From Camelus bactrianus (lineage: Eukaryota; Chordata; Mammalia; Artiodactyla; Camelidae): a stretch of DNA of 64,000 nucleotides. The stretch covers positions 21,426,001 to 21,490,000 of the forward strand of contig NC_133570.1 in NCBI RefSeq assembly GCF_048773025.1, read 5' to 3'. Under the pieces are notes generated by a model that made no database searches, was not told the DNA's origin, and was given only the letters and a program-made list of their open reading frames with translations. Below, piece by piece: positions 1 through 11,699 of this stretch (position 1 is its first letter; every line of letters starts with the position of its first letter). The position numbers and the translations under genes are program-made.

Positions 1-339
1 AAAGCAAATCGTCACTTGACTCAAGGTCCAGAGATGCCTGGGCAGGTGCATGGGTCAGCTCCTCCTCCTCACCCGGGGTCATCACTGGCTGATTCCCATT
101 GACTGAGTGTGGACCAGGGCAGGATGCTAACCAGAAGCACAGAGGCTCTGAGCAAGGAGGGATGGGGAAGGAGTCCACATCCACAATGAAATGTTTTTTT
201 AAAATTGTAAATTGAATACTCTGGAAATGAGAAACAAGGGCTGAGTTGGTATTTAAAACGGGGAGAAGAGAAAGAGGTTTTGGACCCCCTTTCTGGTCCC
301 CAAGCACATAATAAACAATCTTATGGTTCCTGGTGAAAG
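1..339. other. Unassigned flank, no gene seen
   Basis: No open frame, V segment or repeat family was recognised. The stretch is ordinary non-coding sequence left of an old L1 fragment. Confidence 0.5.
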
Positions 340-576
340 GGGGTGGGAAGGGATAAATTTGGGAATTTAGGATTAAATATTAGCCACTATATATAAAACT
401 AGATTTTTAAAAAATTTTCCTCTATATAGCTCAGGGAACTATGTTCAATACCTTGTAACAACCTTTAAGGAAAAAGAATATGAAAACAAATGTGTGTATG
501 TATACACATGCCTGGGACACTGTGCTGCACACCAGAAGGTGACACATTGTAACTGACTGTACTTTAAAACAAAATT
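340..576 (+). repeat. Old L1 3'-end fragment
   Basis: The stretch contains the words typical of cetartiodactyl L1 3' untranslated ends: 'ctcagggaactatgttcaat', 'gacactgtgctgcacacc' and 'acacattgtaact'. It lies on the + strand, opposite to the large L1 inserted just to its right, and is probably the older neighbour into which that element landed. Boundaries are approximate. Confidence 0.55.
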
Positions 577-592
577 CTATGGTTAATCTTCT
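577..592. repeat. Target-site duplication, left copy
   Basis: The bases ctatggttaatcttct match ctactgttaatcttct at 10268-10283 with two mismatches; the last 11 bases (gttaatcttct) are identical. The pair brackets the minus-strand L1, with the T-rich (poly-A complement) tract just inside the left copy, as expected for target-primed insertion. Confidence 0.6.
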
Positions 593-924
593 TTTTTTCT
601 CTTTTCTAGCTTATCGAAGAGAGTGTTTTACTTTTTTTTAACATTTTTTTTGAGTTATAGTCATTTTACAATGTTCTGTCAAATTCCAGTGTAGAGCACA
701 ATGTTTCAGTTATACATGAACATACTTATATTCATGTCACATTTTTTATCTCTATGAGCTACAAGATCTTGTACATATTTCCATATGCTATACAGTATGA
801 TCTTGTTTATCTATTCTATGTTTTGACATCCCATTCTGTCCCTACCCACCCCATGCCCCCTTGGCAACCACAAGGTTGCATTCTACGTCTATGAGTTTGT
901 TTCTTTTTTGTATTTATGTTTTAG

Positions 925-3900
925 GTTTTTTTTTTTTCTTAGATTCCAAATATGAGCGATCTCATATGGTATTTTTATTTCTCTTTCTGGCTTACTTCAC
1001 TTAGAATGACATCCTCCAGGAATATCCATTTTGCTGCAAATGGCGTTATGTTGTCAGTTTCTATGGCTGAATAGTATTCCATTGTATAAATATACCAGCT
1101 CTTCTTTATCCAGTCAGCTGTTGATGGACATTTAGGCTGTTTCCATGCCTTGGCTATTGTAAATAGTGCTGCTAGGAATATTGGCATGCAGGTGTCATTT
1201 AGAAGTTGGGTTTCTTCTGGATATATGCCCAGGAGAGGGATTCCTGGGTCCTATGGTAAGTGGATTCCTAGTCTTTGGAGACTGTTTTCCATACTGTTTT
1301 CCACAGTGGCTGCACCAAACTGCATTCCCACCAGCAGTGTAGGAGGGTTCCCTTTTCTCCACAGCCTCTCCAGCATTTGTCATTTGTGGATTTTTAATGA
1401 TGGCCATTGTGACTGGTGTGAGGTGATACATCATTGTAGTTTTGATTTGCATTCCTCTGATAATTAGTGATATTGAGCATTTTTTCGTGTGCCTAATGAT
1501 CATTTGTATTTCTTCCTTGGAGAATTGCTTGTTTAGGTCTTCTGCCCATTATTGGATTGGGTTGTTTGTATTTTCCTTATTAAGTCATATCAGCTGCTTA
1601 TATATTCTGGAGATCAAGCTTTGTCGGTTTCATTTGCAAAAATTATCTCGCATTCCGTCAGTTGTTATTTTGTTTTACTTATGTTTTCCTTTGCTGTGCA
1701 GAAGCTTGTAAGTTTCATTAGGTCCCATTTCTTTATTCTTGCTTTTATTTCTATTGCTTGGCTAGACTGTCCTAGGAGAACATTTTTGTGATATATGTCA
1801 GATAATGATTTGCCTCTATTTTCTTCTAGGAGGTTTATTGTATTTTGTCTTATATTTAAGTCTGTGATCCATTTTGAGTTTATTTTAGTGCATGGTGCCC
1901 GGGAGTGTTCTAGTTTCATTGCTTTACATGTTGCTGTCCAGTTTTGCCAACATCATTTGCTGAAGAGACTGTCATTATTCCATTGTATATTCTTGCCTCC
2001 TTTGTCAAAGATTAGTTGACCACAAGTTTGTGGGCTCATTTCTGGGCTCTCTTTTCTGTTTCAATGGTCTATATGCCTGTTTTTGTACCAATACAATGCT
2101 ATCTTGTTTACTGTAGCTCTACAGTATTATCTGAAGACTGGGAGAGTTATTCCTCCAGTCTCTTTCTTTTTCTTCAGTCATGCTTAGGGAATTCTAGGTC
2201 TTTTCTGGTTCCATATAAATTTTATTATGATTTGTTCTAGTTCTGTGAAATATGTCCTGGGTAATTTCATAAGGATTGCATTAAGTCTTTAGATTGCCTT
2301 GGGCAGTGTGACCATTTTAACAATATTGATTCTTCCAATCCAGGAGCATGGGATATCTTTCCATTTTTCTAAGTCTTCTTTAATTTCCTTCATCAATGGT
2401 TTGTAGTTTTCTGTGCATAATTCTTTCACTTCCTTGGTTAGATATATTCCTAGGTATTTTATGACTTTGGGTGCTATTTTAAAGGGGATTGTTTCTTTAC
2501 TTTCTTCTTCTGGTGATTCATCATTAGTGTAAAGAAATGCAACTGATTTTTGAATGTTACTCCTGTAACCTGTTATCTTACTGAATTCTTCGATCAGCTC
2601 TAGTAGTTTTTGTGTGGTCCTTTTAGGGTTCTCTATATATAGTAACATGCTCTCGGCATATAGTGACACTTTTACCTATTCTTTTCCAATTTGGATCCAT
2701 TTTACTCCTCTCTCTTGCTTGATTGTTGTAGCTAGGACTTCCAAGACTATGTTGAATAGTGGGCAGCAGTGATAGTGGGCAGCCTTGTCTTCTCCCAGAC
2801 TTTACTGGGAAGCATTTGAGTTTTTCATCATTGATTACTATGCTGACTGTAGGTTTGTCATACATAGCTTTTATCATGTTGAGATATGCCCCCTCTATAA
2901 CCACTTTGGTGAGACTTTTTATCATAAATGGGTGTTGAATTTGATCAAATGCTTTTTCTGCATTTATTGTGATGGTCATGTGGTTTTTGTCCTTTCTCTT
3001 GTTGATGTGATGTATTCCATTGATTGATTTGCATATGTTGAACCACCCTTGAGTCCCTGGGATGAACCCCACTTGATCATGATGTATAATCTTTTTTATG
3101 TGCTGTCAGATTCTATTCGCTAATATTTTGGTGAGGATTTTTGCATCTATTTTCTTCAGTGATATTGGTCTGTAATTCTCTTTTTTGGTGATGTCTTTGC
3201 CAGGTTTTGGTATCAGGGTGGTGACGGCTTCTTAGAATGAGTTTGGGAGTATTCCCTCCTTTTCAGTCATCTGGAAGAGTTTGAGAAGGACTGGTATGAG
3301 TTCTTTGTATGTTTGGTAGTATTCCCCAGTGAAGCCGTCTGGTCCTGGACTTCTGTTTGTAGGGAGGTTTTTTATTGCTAATTCGATTTCATTTCTAGTG
3401 ATTGGTTTGTTCAAGTGGCCAGTTTATTCTTGGTTCAGTCTTGGTGGACTGTATGTTTCCATAAACTTGTTCATCTCCTCTAGGTTATCCAGTTTGCTTC
3501 CATATAGTTTTTCATAATAGTCTCATATGCTATTCTGTATTTCTATGTTATTTGTTGTAATTTCTGTATTATCATTACTTATTTTGTTAATTTGTGCTCT
3601 CTCTTTTTTCTTCTTTGTGAGTTTGGCCAGAGGTTTGTCGATTTTATTTACTTTCTCAAAGTACAAGCTTGGGTCTCATTGATTTCTCTTTTTTTTTTTT
3701 TTTTTTTTAAATCTCTAGTGCATTTTTTCCCCCTTGGTCTTTATAAATTCCTTCCTTCTGCTGCCTCTTGGGTTTTTTGTTCTTCTTTTTCTAGTTCTTT
3801 TAGCTGGGTTCATTCTTTCTACTTGGGTTCATTGTTTATTTGAGATTGTTCTTCATTTTTGAGGAAGGCCTCTATCGCTATAAAATTCCCTCTTAGCACT

Positions 3901-4760
3901 GCCTTTGCTGTGTCCCATACATTTTGTGTGGTTGTACTTTCATTTTCATTTCTCTCAAGGTATTTTTTAATTTCAACTTTGATTTCATCATTGACCCATT
4001 GGGTTTTTTTAATAGCATATTATTTAATCTGCATGTTTTCCTTTTTTTGTCCTTTCTTTCTCTGTTGTTGACTTCTAGTTTCATGGCATTGTGGTCAGTA
4101 AAGATGCTTGAGATAATTTCTATTTTCTTAAAATTGTTGAGGTTTCTTTTGTGCCCAAGTACATGATCAATCCTAGAAAATGTTCCATGTGTAGTTGAAA
4201 AGAATGTATATCCTATTTGGGGGGGTAATGCTCTGAAAATATCCATCAAATCTAATTTTTCTATTGTATTATTTAATTTCTCTGTTGCCTTATTTATTTT
4301 CTGTCTGGGAGATCTGTCTAGTGATGTTAATGCAGTGTTAAAGTCTCCAACTATGATTGTATTCCCGGCAATATCCCCCTTAATCTGTGTTAGTAATTGT
4401 TTTACGTACTTAGGTGCTCCTATATTGGGTGTGCATGTATATTAACGAGTGCAATAGCCTCATCTTGTATTACTCTTTTAATCATTATAAAATGTCCTTC
4501 TTTATCTTTCTTTATGGACTTTGTTTTAAAGACTAATTTGTCTGAAATCAGTACTGCTGCACCTGCTTGTTTGGCTTTTCGGTTTGCATCCTTTCACTTT
4601 CAATCTATAAGTGTCCTTCGCCCTAAAGTGGGTCTCTTGCATGCAGCATATTGAAGGTTCTTGCTTTATTATCCACTCTGCCACTCTATGTGTTTTCACT
4701 GGACCATTTAGTCCACTAACATTTACAGTAATTAATGATAGATTGGTATTTATTGCCATT
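925..4760 (-). pseudogene. L1 ORF2 remnant (endonuclease-reverse transcriptase)
   Basis: Broken ORF2 of the minus-strand L1. Recognisable pieces, in coding order, are the endonuclease N-terminus (about 4759-4526, 'LNGPVKTHRVAEWI..QEPSICCMQETHF'-like), endonuclease C-part with 'RIDHVLGHK' and 'SDHNAMKLE'-like motifs (4249-3893), '[15 protein letters not shown]' (3414-3232), the reverse-transcriptase core with '[12 protein letters not shown]' and 'GRRQGCPLS' (3072-2623), the thumb region with '[14 protein letters not shown]' (2669-2289) and the C-terminus with 'MEYYSAIETDNITPFAAKW' (1187-975). It is interrupted in several places and cannot encode a full protein. Confidence 0.85.
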
Positions 4761-5162
4761 TTGTACTTATCTTTGCAGTTGATTTGGTATATCCTCTTTG
4801 TTCCTTTCTTCTTCCTTTTGTGGTTTGGTAATTTTCCTTCGTATTATCATGGATTTTATTTAGTTTTTGTGACTCCCTCATAAGTTTTGGCTTGTGGTTA
4901 CCACTATTTGTAAGTCTATTAGCCCATTATTATAACTGTTCTTATTAAACTGATAGTAACATGATCTCAAACCCATTCTACTGAGAACAAAATATTTTAA
5001 AAAGAAAGAAAATAATTCTATATTTTCCTGCTTCCCTCTCCCACACTCAATGATTTAGTTGTCTTCTTTTAAAATTTTGTGTTTATTTTATTTGTAATTC
5101 ATGAGTTGTCTCCTTTCCAGTTGTGAGTTTCTCATTTCTGTAGCATCCTGCTGCTTTTCTAT

Positions 5163-6065
5163 TTAGAGTAGACCTCTCAATATTCCTTTTAGCATGGGTT
5201 TAGTGTTGCTAACCTCTTGTAGATTTTTCTTGTCTGTGAAATTCTTTATCTTTCCTTCTAGTCTAAAGGATAACCTTGCTGGATAGAGTATCCTAGGCTG
5301 CATCTTTTTGTCATTCAGGACTTTGAATATATCTTGCCACTTCTTTTTAGCCTGTAGTGTTTGTGTAGAGAAATCAGCTGACAGCCTTATGGGGGTTCCC
5401 TTGTAATTCACTCTCTGCTTTTCTCTTGCTTCCTTTAGGATCATTTCTTTATCCATGACTCTGGCCATCTTGATTATGATATGTCTTGGTGTGAGTCTGT
5501 TTGGGTTCTTCCTGTTTTGGACCCTCTGAGCTTCCTGTGCTTGGATATCTGATTCCTTCTTTAAGTTTGGGAAGTTTTCAGTTATGATTTATTCCAATAC
5601 CTTTTCAACCCACTTTGCTCTTTCTTCCCCTTATGAGACCCATATTATGTGGAAATTGGCATGCTATATATTATCCCATAGGTCCCTTATGATATTTTCA
5701 TTTGTTTTTATTTGTTTATCTTGAAGCTGTTCTGATTGGGTGCTTTCTGTTGTCCTGTCTTCTAGGTCACTTATTCCTTCCTCTACGTTATCTAGCCTGC
5801 GTTGCACAGCCTTTAGATCAGTTCTCATCTCAGCCAGTGAGTTTACCAATTCTACTTAGCTCTTCTTTATAGCTTCCATTTGATTTTTGACACAATTTGT
5901 ATCTCTAAACACAATTTCTTTTAGTTCCTTCAGTACTTTGATCACTCCATTTTTGAAATCTTGATCTGGTAGGCTATCGATGTCTATTTCATTGATTATT
6001 CTTACAGGGGGTTTCTCTTATTCTTGTATTTGGGAGCTGTTCCTCTGCTTATTCATCTTGCTCAT
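5163..6065 (-). pseudogene. L1 ORF1 remnant (RNA-binding coiled-coil protein)
   Basis: Broken ORF1 of the minus-strand L1. The 5849-5664 piece reads as the coiled-coil segment (leucine heptads in 'MVNSLAEMRTDLKAVQRRLD'). The 5468-5163 piece is the C-terminal domain, with 'ILKEAREKQRVNYKGTPIRL', the RNA-binding C-terminal part of ORF1p. The start lies near 6063. The first 40 or so codons are repeated in the second 5' arm near 8134-8270, so that arm includes the ORF1 start as well as the promoter. Confidence 0.75.
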
Positions 6066-6164
6066 GCCTCTCTGGTACTGTGGTTTCTGGAGTAACAGTT
6101 ATCTATTGTGGTCCTTAAGGAGTTTATTTATTTATCTATCTAATGCCTATGTAGGAATAAAACT

Positions 6165-6201
<37 letters not shown>

Positions 6202-8133
6202 TTAGAAAGAAGGGAGAAAAAAAGTTTGAAAACAGTGTATAAACAATAATAGAAGAGAAATTTGAATCAGACTAGCAATTGAGTTGAGACATCTTTTTTA
6301 AAAATCTTTTTAAAAAGGGGGAAAAACATCAAAAAACAATGTTTCAAACCTCTGTATAATCAATAACAGGAGATCAAAACCAAAAGAAATGAAAATGAAA
6401 TCAGGTGGATTTTTAAAAATAATATTAATATAGCTACTTTAAAAGAAAATTTTAAAAGGAATTAAAACTAGAAGCATATATAATTGTTTAGAAAGTAGCA
6501 ATTGAGAAGGTAATAGAAAATAGAACAGATAAAAAAGATGAAATAAAGAGAGAATTTTAAAAGAAGTGAGGAAAAATAGATTTGAAAAGTTGTGTACAAT
6601 GAATAATAGAAGAGCAAGTTAAAGCAGGATAGCAATCAGGTGAAGACATCTTTTAAAAACCTTTTAAAAAGGAGAAAAGAAGGAAAAAATGTATTTGAAA
6701 CCTGTGTATAATCAATAACAAGACACCAAATCCAAGAGAAATAAAAATGAATTGACATAGACTTTTAAAAATAAAAATAATAAAAATATTTTTAAAAAAA
6801 AATTTAAAAGGGATTAAAACTGGGAGGATATATAATTGTTTAAGAAGTAAAAATTAAAAGGTTGATAGAAAATAGAACAGGTAAAAGCAGATTTTTTTTT
6901 TTTTTTTTAAAGCAGGGGCGATGTTCTCCTGGAGACTGTGTGCTCTTAATTAGAAGTCTTTCTCTCTTTGCCCTGTTTCGGGAACTCAGCTTGCCATTTC
7001 CAAAGGCCCTCCGTTGGCGCCCTCGTCTGTGCTGCTCCCAGTGCCTGTCGGCCAGCAGATCATGCCCCCTCCCAGCACTGGGTCAGGTGCAGCTCTCCTC
7101 TGCTGTGGGCGGGCAGGTCGCTGCCCCACCCGATGCCGCAGTCAGATGTTGCAGACAGGCCAGGTAGGAGGGCGGGTCGCGCCCCCTCCCGGCACCGCGG
7201 TCAGGGGCTGCGTTCCTGCCCGGGAGGCGAGTGGCCGCCCGCCCTCTCCCGGCCCCCGGCGCTCCGCAGCTCTGTGCCGCTGTGCGCTCCAGCTCGGGTG
7301 GGAGCTCCGCAGGCGGGCTCGGGGAAGAATGAGGGTCAGCCCCGCGCCTGCTCCGGGCCAAAACCTAGCTCCTTGTTCGTCTTGGCGGAGCAAGTTCTCC
7401 GAGGGACCAGGATGGAAGGATCCTACCTGCCTCTGGCTGTAGACAAGTCTCCGTCTGGTCTTTGAGGCTGCTAAGCCCTTAGGTGAGGATTCAGGTATCA
7501 TCCCCGTCCCCACCTGGTGCTCAGCGCCGAAGGACATGGTGGCTGTGCCTGAACCCGCCTCTCTTCACCCAAAATCTTTACGTGGGTTTTCAGAGATGGG
7601 GGTATGCACCCTTCCCCCCAGGGCACATCAGTCATGTTATTTTATGGAGGGCCCAAGTTTTTCTGCCCTGTGCACCCACAACCAAGGTGCCCAGCCCGCT
7701 GCAGTCCCCCAGGGCTGCCTCAGTGCAGCCACCCCCGTCCTCCACCCAGCTCGGGCAGCCTGGCCCTGTCCCCAGCTGCTGGCCCGCATCTTGGGTTCGG
7801 TGTTGTGGGGACCCTCTGTGCCCATTTAACTTAGTTCTGTCGGTCAAGGGCTGCTCTGTACAGATCCGAGCCTCGGAGGCTCCCGCTCCGTCCCACTGGC
7901 CTCGCCAATGGAGAGGGGGAGGTTCAGCGAACGAGTGCTAGTTCTCCTTTGCCGCTCCCACCCTTTCCTTCTACCACATTTTGGGTGTCTCTGTCTTTTG
8001 AAGAGGATGATGTTCTGTCAGAGTTCTGCAGATGCTCTGGGTGGCTGAGTGGGTCTCTGGATGTGAGTCTTGGTGTATTTGTGGGAGAGGGTGAGCTACA
8101 AGCATCCTTCTACTCCGCCATCTTGGCCTCCTG
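5926..8133 (-). repeat. L1 5'-region tandem arm, inner copy
   Basis: This arm runs from a YY1-like L1 5' end (gccatctt at 8119) through a CpG-rich promoter (about 6920-8000) and an AT-rich part to the first ORF1 codons. It aligns along its whole length with 8134-10264; I judge about 7% mismatch in the best-aligned end segment by eye. It carries a (GA)n tract at 6169-6198 and two internal AT-rich units (6197-6551 and 6552-6890). The GC-rich part yields several long open frames with no recognisable protein. Confidence 0.75.
6197..6890 (-). repeat. Two AT-rich units of about 355 bp inside the inner L1 arm
   Basis: The words 'gaatttta', 'gtataatcaataaca', 'tttttaaaaataa' and 'atataattgtttaa/gaaagta' recur in the same order with a period near 355 bases. 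The equivalent pair in the outer arm is at 8396-9085, giving four copies. Confidence 0.65.
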
Positions 8134-10264
8134 TCCTTCAGTACTTTGATCACTCCTTTTTTTAAATCATGATCTAGTAGGCCATTGATGTCTATTTCAT
8201 TGATCGTGCTTTCAGGGGATTTCCCTTGCGCTTTTAATTGGGAGTGGTTCCTCTGCTTCTTTATATTGCTCGTATCTTTCTGGCACTGTGGCTTAAGGGG
8301 TATCAGTTATCTATTGTGGTCCTTAAGGAGTTTATATATTTATCTATCTAATGCCTATGTAACAGTAAAACTTCAAAAAAAAAGAGAAAGAGAGAAAGAG
8401 ATTTTTCAAAGAAGGAAGAAAACAAGGTTTGAAAACAGTATATAATCAATAATAGAAGAGCAATTTGAATCACACTAGCAATCGAGTTGAGACGACTTTT
8501 TAAAAACCTTTTAAAAGGGGAAAAAAGATCAAAAAACAATATTTGAAACCTGTGTATAATCAATAACAGGTGATCAAAGCCAAGAGAAATGAAAATGAAA
8601 TCAGGTGGATTTTTAAAAATAATACTAATACAAATATATTAAAAGAAAGAATTTAAAGGGATTAAACATTTATACATACACAATTGTTTAGAAAGTAAAA
8701 TTTTTAAAGTTAATAGAAAATAAAACAGACTAAAAAAGATAAAATGAAAAGAGAATTTTAAAAGAAAGGAAGAAAAATTTTGAAAACAGTGTCTAACCAA
8801 TAATAGAAGAGCAAGTTGAAGCAGAATAGCAATCGGGTTGAGATGTCCTTTAAAAACTTTTTAAAAAGGTGAAAGGAGCAAAACAATAATTGAAACCTCT
8901 GTATAATCAATAACAGGAGATTAAAACCAAGAGAAATATAAATGAAATGAGGTGATTTTTTAAAATAATACTAATAATAATATTTTAAAAGAAAAACTTT
9001 TAAGGAATTAAACCTGGAATTGTATATAATTGCTTAAAAATTAAAAGGGTAATAGAAAATAGAACAGGTAGAGAAAAGATTTTTTTAAAAGGGTGCGGTG
9101 TTCTCCTGAAGACCTTGTGCCCTTAATGATCTTACCAAGAGGTCTTTTTGTCTTTGCCCTGTTTCGCAAACTCGGCTTGCTGTTTCTAGAAGCCCCCCCG
9201 TTGGCGCTGTCTCCTGTGCTGCTCCCAGAGCCAGTGGGCAAGCAGGTGGCGCCCCCTCCCACCGCTGGGCCCGGCGCCCGGGATCCTTCACCCCGGGGGT
9301 CGGGCCCCGCCCCGCCCCGCCCCGGGGGCAGGTGCGCTCCTGCCAGGAGGGCGAGTGGCCTCCCGCCCTCTCCCGGCGCCAGTCACTCCCCGGTGACTGT
9401 GCCGCTGCCCGCTCCAGCCCGGGTTGTTGGCGCTCCATAGCGGGGCTCGGGGAAGACCACGGAACAGTCCCGCCCCTACTCAGCTCCTTGTTTGTCTCAG
9501 CAGCGTGAGCTCTCTGAGGTGCCAGGGCAGAAAGATCCTATCTGCCTCGGGCTGTAGACAAGTCTGCATCTGGCCTCAGAGGCTGCTGAGCCCTTAAGTA
9601 GGGATTCAGGCTTCGAGCCCGCCCCCACCTGGGTGCTAAGCGCTGGAGGACAGGGCGGCTGTACCTGAAACCCGCCTATTTTTGCCCAAAAGGCTTCCAT
9701 GGGTTTTCAGAGATGGGGTATGGCACCCTTCCTCCCAGGGCACATCAGCCATGTTGTTTTATGGAGAGCGCAGGTTGTTTTGCCCTGTGCACCCACTCAT
9801 TCATGGCATGCAGCACCCTGAAGTCCCCCGGGGCTGCTTCAGTGCAGCTGCCCCATCCTCAGCCCGGCTCAAGCAGCCTGTCCCGGCCCCCAGCTACCGG
9901 CTTGCATCCCAGGCTGGGTGTTGCGGGGACCTCCATGTCCCCACTTAAATTAGTTCCGTACACATCAGAGCCTCAGAGGCTCTCCCTCCTTTGGAGAGGG
10001 GGAGACCCATTGAATGAGCCCTAGTCCTCCTTCACCGCTCCCTCCCCATGGAAATTGTCCAGCACGGTTTTGCCTTTTCTTCTTTCTTTTTTCCTTTTCT
10101 CCTACCAGATTTTTGGTGTTTTTGTCTTTTGAAGAGGGTGATGTTCTGTCAGAGTTTGGCAGATGCTCTGGTTGGCTGAGTGGGTCCTTGGATGTGAGTT
10201 TTGGTGTATTTGTGGGAGAGGGTGAGGTACAAGCATCCTTCTACTCTGCCATCTTCGCCCCCTT
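8134..10264 (-). repeat. L1 5'-region tandem arm, outer copy
   Basis: Second copy of the 5' region, starting at the same point inside ORF1 (tccttcagtactttgatcac, also at 5926) and ending at an L1 5' end with the YY1-like gccatctt at 10250. It has a CpG-rich block at about 9150-9960 and two AT-rich units (8396-8750 and 8751-9085). No ORF2 or 3' end follows it; it runs directly into the 5' end of the inner arm, so it is a promoter repeat and not a separate element. Confidence 0.75.
8396..9085 (-). repeat. Two AT-rich units of about 355 bp inside the outer L1 arm
   Basis: These units have the same word order and period as the pair at 6197-6890, confirming that the inner duplication preceded the duplication of the whole 5' region. 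Confidence 0.6.
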
Positions 10265-10267
10265 CTC

Positions 10268-10283
10268 CTACTGTTAATCTTCT
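10268..10283. repeat. Target-site duplication, right copy
   Basis: The bases ctactgttaatcttct lie immediately outside the outer L1 5' arm and match 577-592 with two mismatches. Confidence 0.6.
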
Positions 10284-10486
10284 GATAGAACCAAAGTAAT
10301 AAAACATCAATTCTATTTGAAAGAAAAATAGAGTAGCTGGTGGATAAGATAAACAGATGGAAGCAGGAGGGGTTTGGAGGAATCCGGGCCTGAGCTGGGA
10401 GGGGTAGGAGAGGGAGGCAGAAGGCCAGAGCTGGGGTGTCAGCCACCCTCTTCAGACTCCCTGGTCTATGTTGGCCCCATCTGAGG

Positions 10487-10501
10487 CCACCAGGGGGGCA
10501 G
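10487..10501 (+). promoter_or_regulatory. CTCF-like core motif, with one extra G
   Basis: The site reads CCACCAGGGGGGCAG, the CTCF core with one extra G. It sits 694 bp upstream of the V start codon at 11181 and is in the same place and orientation as the motifs at 15388, 40405, 45319 and 51805. Confidence 0.45.
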
Positions 10502-11068
10502 CGAGGGCCTGGGTTTGTGGTAGGTTCCCCTGCTCTGGGTCAAGTCCCACAACTGCTGCCTCCTGAGCCCCCTCAGGGAGAGTTTGGGGTGAAGGGTCCG
10601 GATCAGTTCTGCTACATGTGCCCTTGAATAGAAACACCAATAACTGTCCCTGGTGCCTCCTCCTCAAAGCACCACGAAGACAGGGGACAGAGGGACAAGG
10701 GGACCATCGGGCCGAGGAGGTCAGGTGGGATGACTGGTGGACACGCCCAGGTCTCATTTGGGGCCAGAAAAAGAAATTGACCTCTAATTAACCACAGCTG
10801 TTTGGGTCCCAGTCCTCACCTTCAACTCACAAAAAGCAAGGAGTAATATGGGGGATGATTAGCCAACTACGTGTGGACCCCTGCACAGGACAACAGGGGG
10901 AGCCGCGGCTGGCCCTTTGTTCAGGGCTCTGTAATGGCCAGTGTGTCCTGACTGAGAAAACATATCCAAGGATTTTAATACTCTCAGGTTAGCTCCTATG
11001 TTCAGGGATAGAGAAGCATCCAGAATCAAGTCCAGGTCAGGGGGTGGGGGAAGCAGGGACAGGAGCAG

Positions 11069-11076
11069 ATTTGCAT
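11069..11076 (+). promoter_or_regulatory. Ig octamer ATTTGCAT of the 11.2-kb V pseudogene
   Basis: A perfect V-lambda promoter octamer, 112 bp upstream of the ATG. A GC-rich stretch and a weak TATA-like 'gtaagagagg' follow it. The octamer binds OCT2/OCT1 with OCA-B in B cells (established for Ig V promoters). Confidence 0.8.
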
Positions 11077-11180
11077 GGAGGCCCCGCCCTGCTCTGCAGC
11101 AGAGGGAGGGGTAAGAGAGGTCTGGGGGGCCAGGCACAGGGTTGGGGGCTCACAAGGCAGCACTCTGGGGCATCTCCACC

Positions 11181-11648
11181 ATGGCCTGGGCTCTGCTCCT
11201 TGTCACCCTCCTCACGCAGGTCACAGGTGAGACTCCAGGGAAGGGACACGGGGACATCTGACTGAGCCTTTCTGTCTCCATCCTCAGGGTGACCTGGGCA
11301 CCAGCCATGAACTGACTCAAGTTGTTTTAGCTCTTTTCAGGGTCCTGGGCCCAGTCTGCCATGACTCAGCCTCCCTCAGTGTCTGGGACTCTGGGACAGA
11401 TGGTCACCATCTCCTGCGCTGGAACGAGCAGTTACGTTGGGAATACATACTATGTCTCCTGGTACCAACAGCTCCCAAGAATGGACCCCAAACTCCTGAT
11501 CTATTAGGACAGCAGTAGAGCCTCAGGGATCCCTGATCTCTTCTCTGGCTCCAAGTCGGGCAACACGGCCTCCCTGACCATCTCTGGGCTCTAGTCTGAG
11601 GACGAGGCTGATTGCTCCTGTGCCTCATATAGAAGCAGCTACAGTGTG
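11181..11648 (+). pseudogene. IGLV2: IGLV family-2 pseudogene (A-type block 1)
   Basis: Lambda V segment with leader exon 11181-11226 ([16 protein letters not shown]), a GT-AG intron and V exon 11341-11648. The framework is clearly family 2 ('[20 protein letters not shown]', Cys23, Trp41, '[15 protein letters not shown]'). It is inactive: an in-frame TAG stands just after the LLIY motif at the start of CDR2, a second TAG replaces the Gln of 'GLQSED', and the Y-Y-C end of framework 3 has become C-S-C. Its promoter octamer and RSS are both perfect or near-perfect, so it may still rearrange or act as a sequence donor without encoding a chain. Confidence 0.9.
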
Positions 11649-11687
11649 CACAGTGGTCCACGGTCATGGGGAAGTGAGACCAAAACC
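11649..11687 (+). promoter_or_regulatory. V-lambda RSS, 23-bp spacer
   Basis: The heptamer CACAGTG (11649-11655), a 23-bp spacer and the nonamer ACCAAAACC (11679-11687) form a standard V-lambda recombination signal. It is intact although the V exon is dead. Confidence 0.85.
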
Positions 11688-11699
11688 TGCCCTGAGCCC

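Larger units (their letters stand above)
593..10267 (-). mobile_element. LINE-1, minus strand, with 5' region present twice
   Basis: This is a long non-LTR retrotransposon read from right to left. The 5' region is doubled (arms 8134-10264 and 5926-8133). ORF1 remnants follow at about 6065-5163, ORF2 remnants (endonuclease, reverse transcriptase, C-terminus) at about 4760-950, and a short 3' UTR ends in a T-rich tract near 645. Both arms begin with the L1-typical AAGATGGC (YY1-site) word, seen here as gccatctt at 8119 and 10250. ORF1 and ORF2 are interrupted many times, so the copy is dead. A target-site repeat of 16 bp with two mismatches brackets the entire 9.7 kb, arguing for one insertion rather than two nested ones. 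Later tandem duplication within an already inserted element is the alternative. Confidence 0.8.

Noticed and set aside
6862-7941. Overlapping open frames of 90-165 codons in GC-rich sequence
   Set aside because: They lie in the CpG-rich L1 5' region, overlap one another in several frames on both strands and do not remain the same in the paralogous arm at 9040-10277.
8134-10264. A second, separate L1 nested upstream of the first
   Set aside because: The outer arm has no ORF2, no poly-A tail and no target-site repeat of its own, and one repeat pair flanks both arms.
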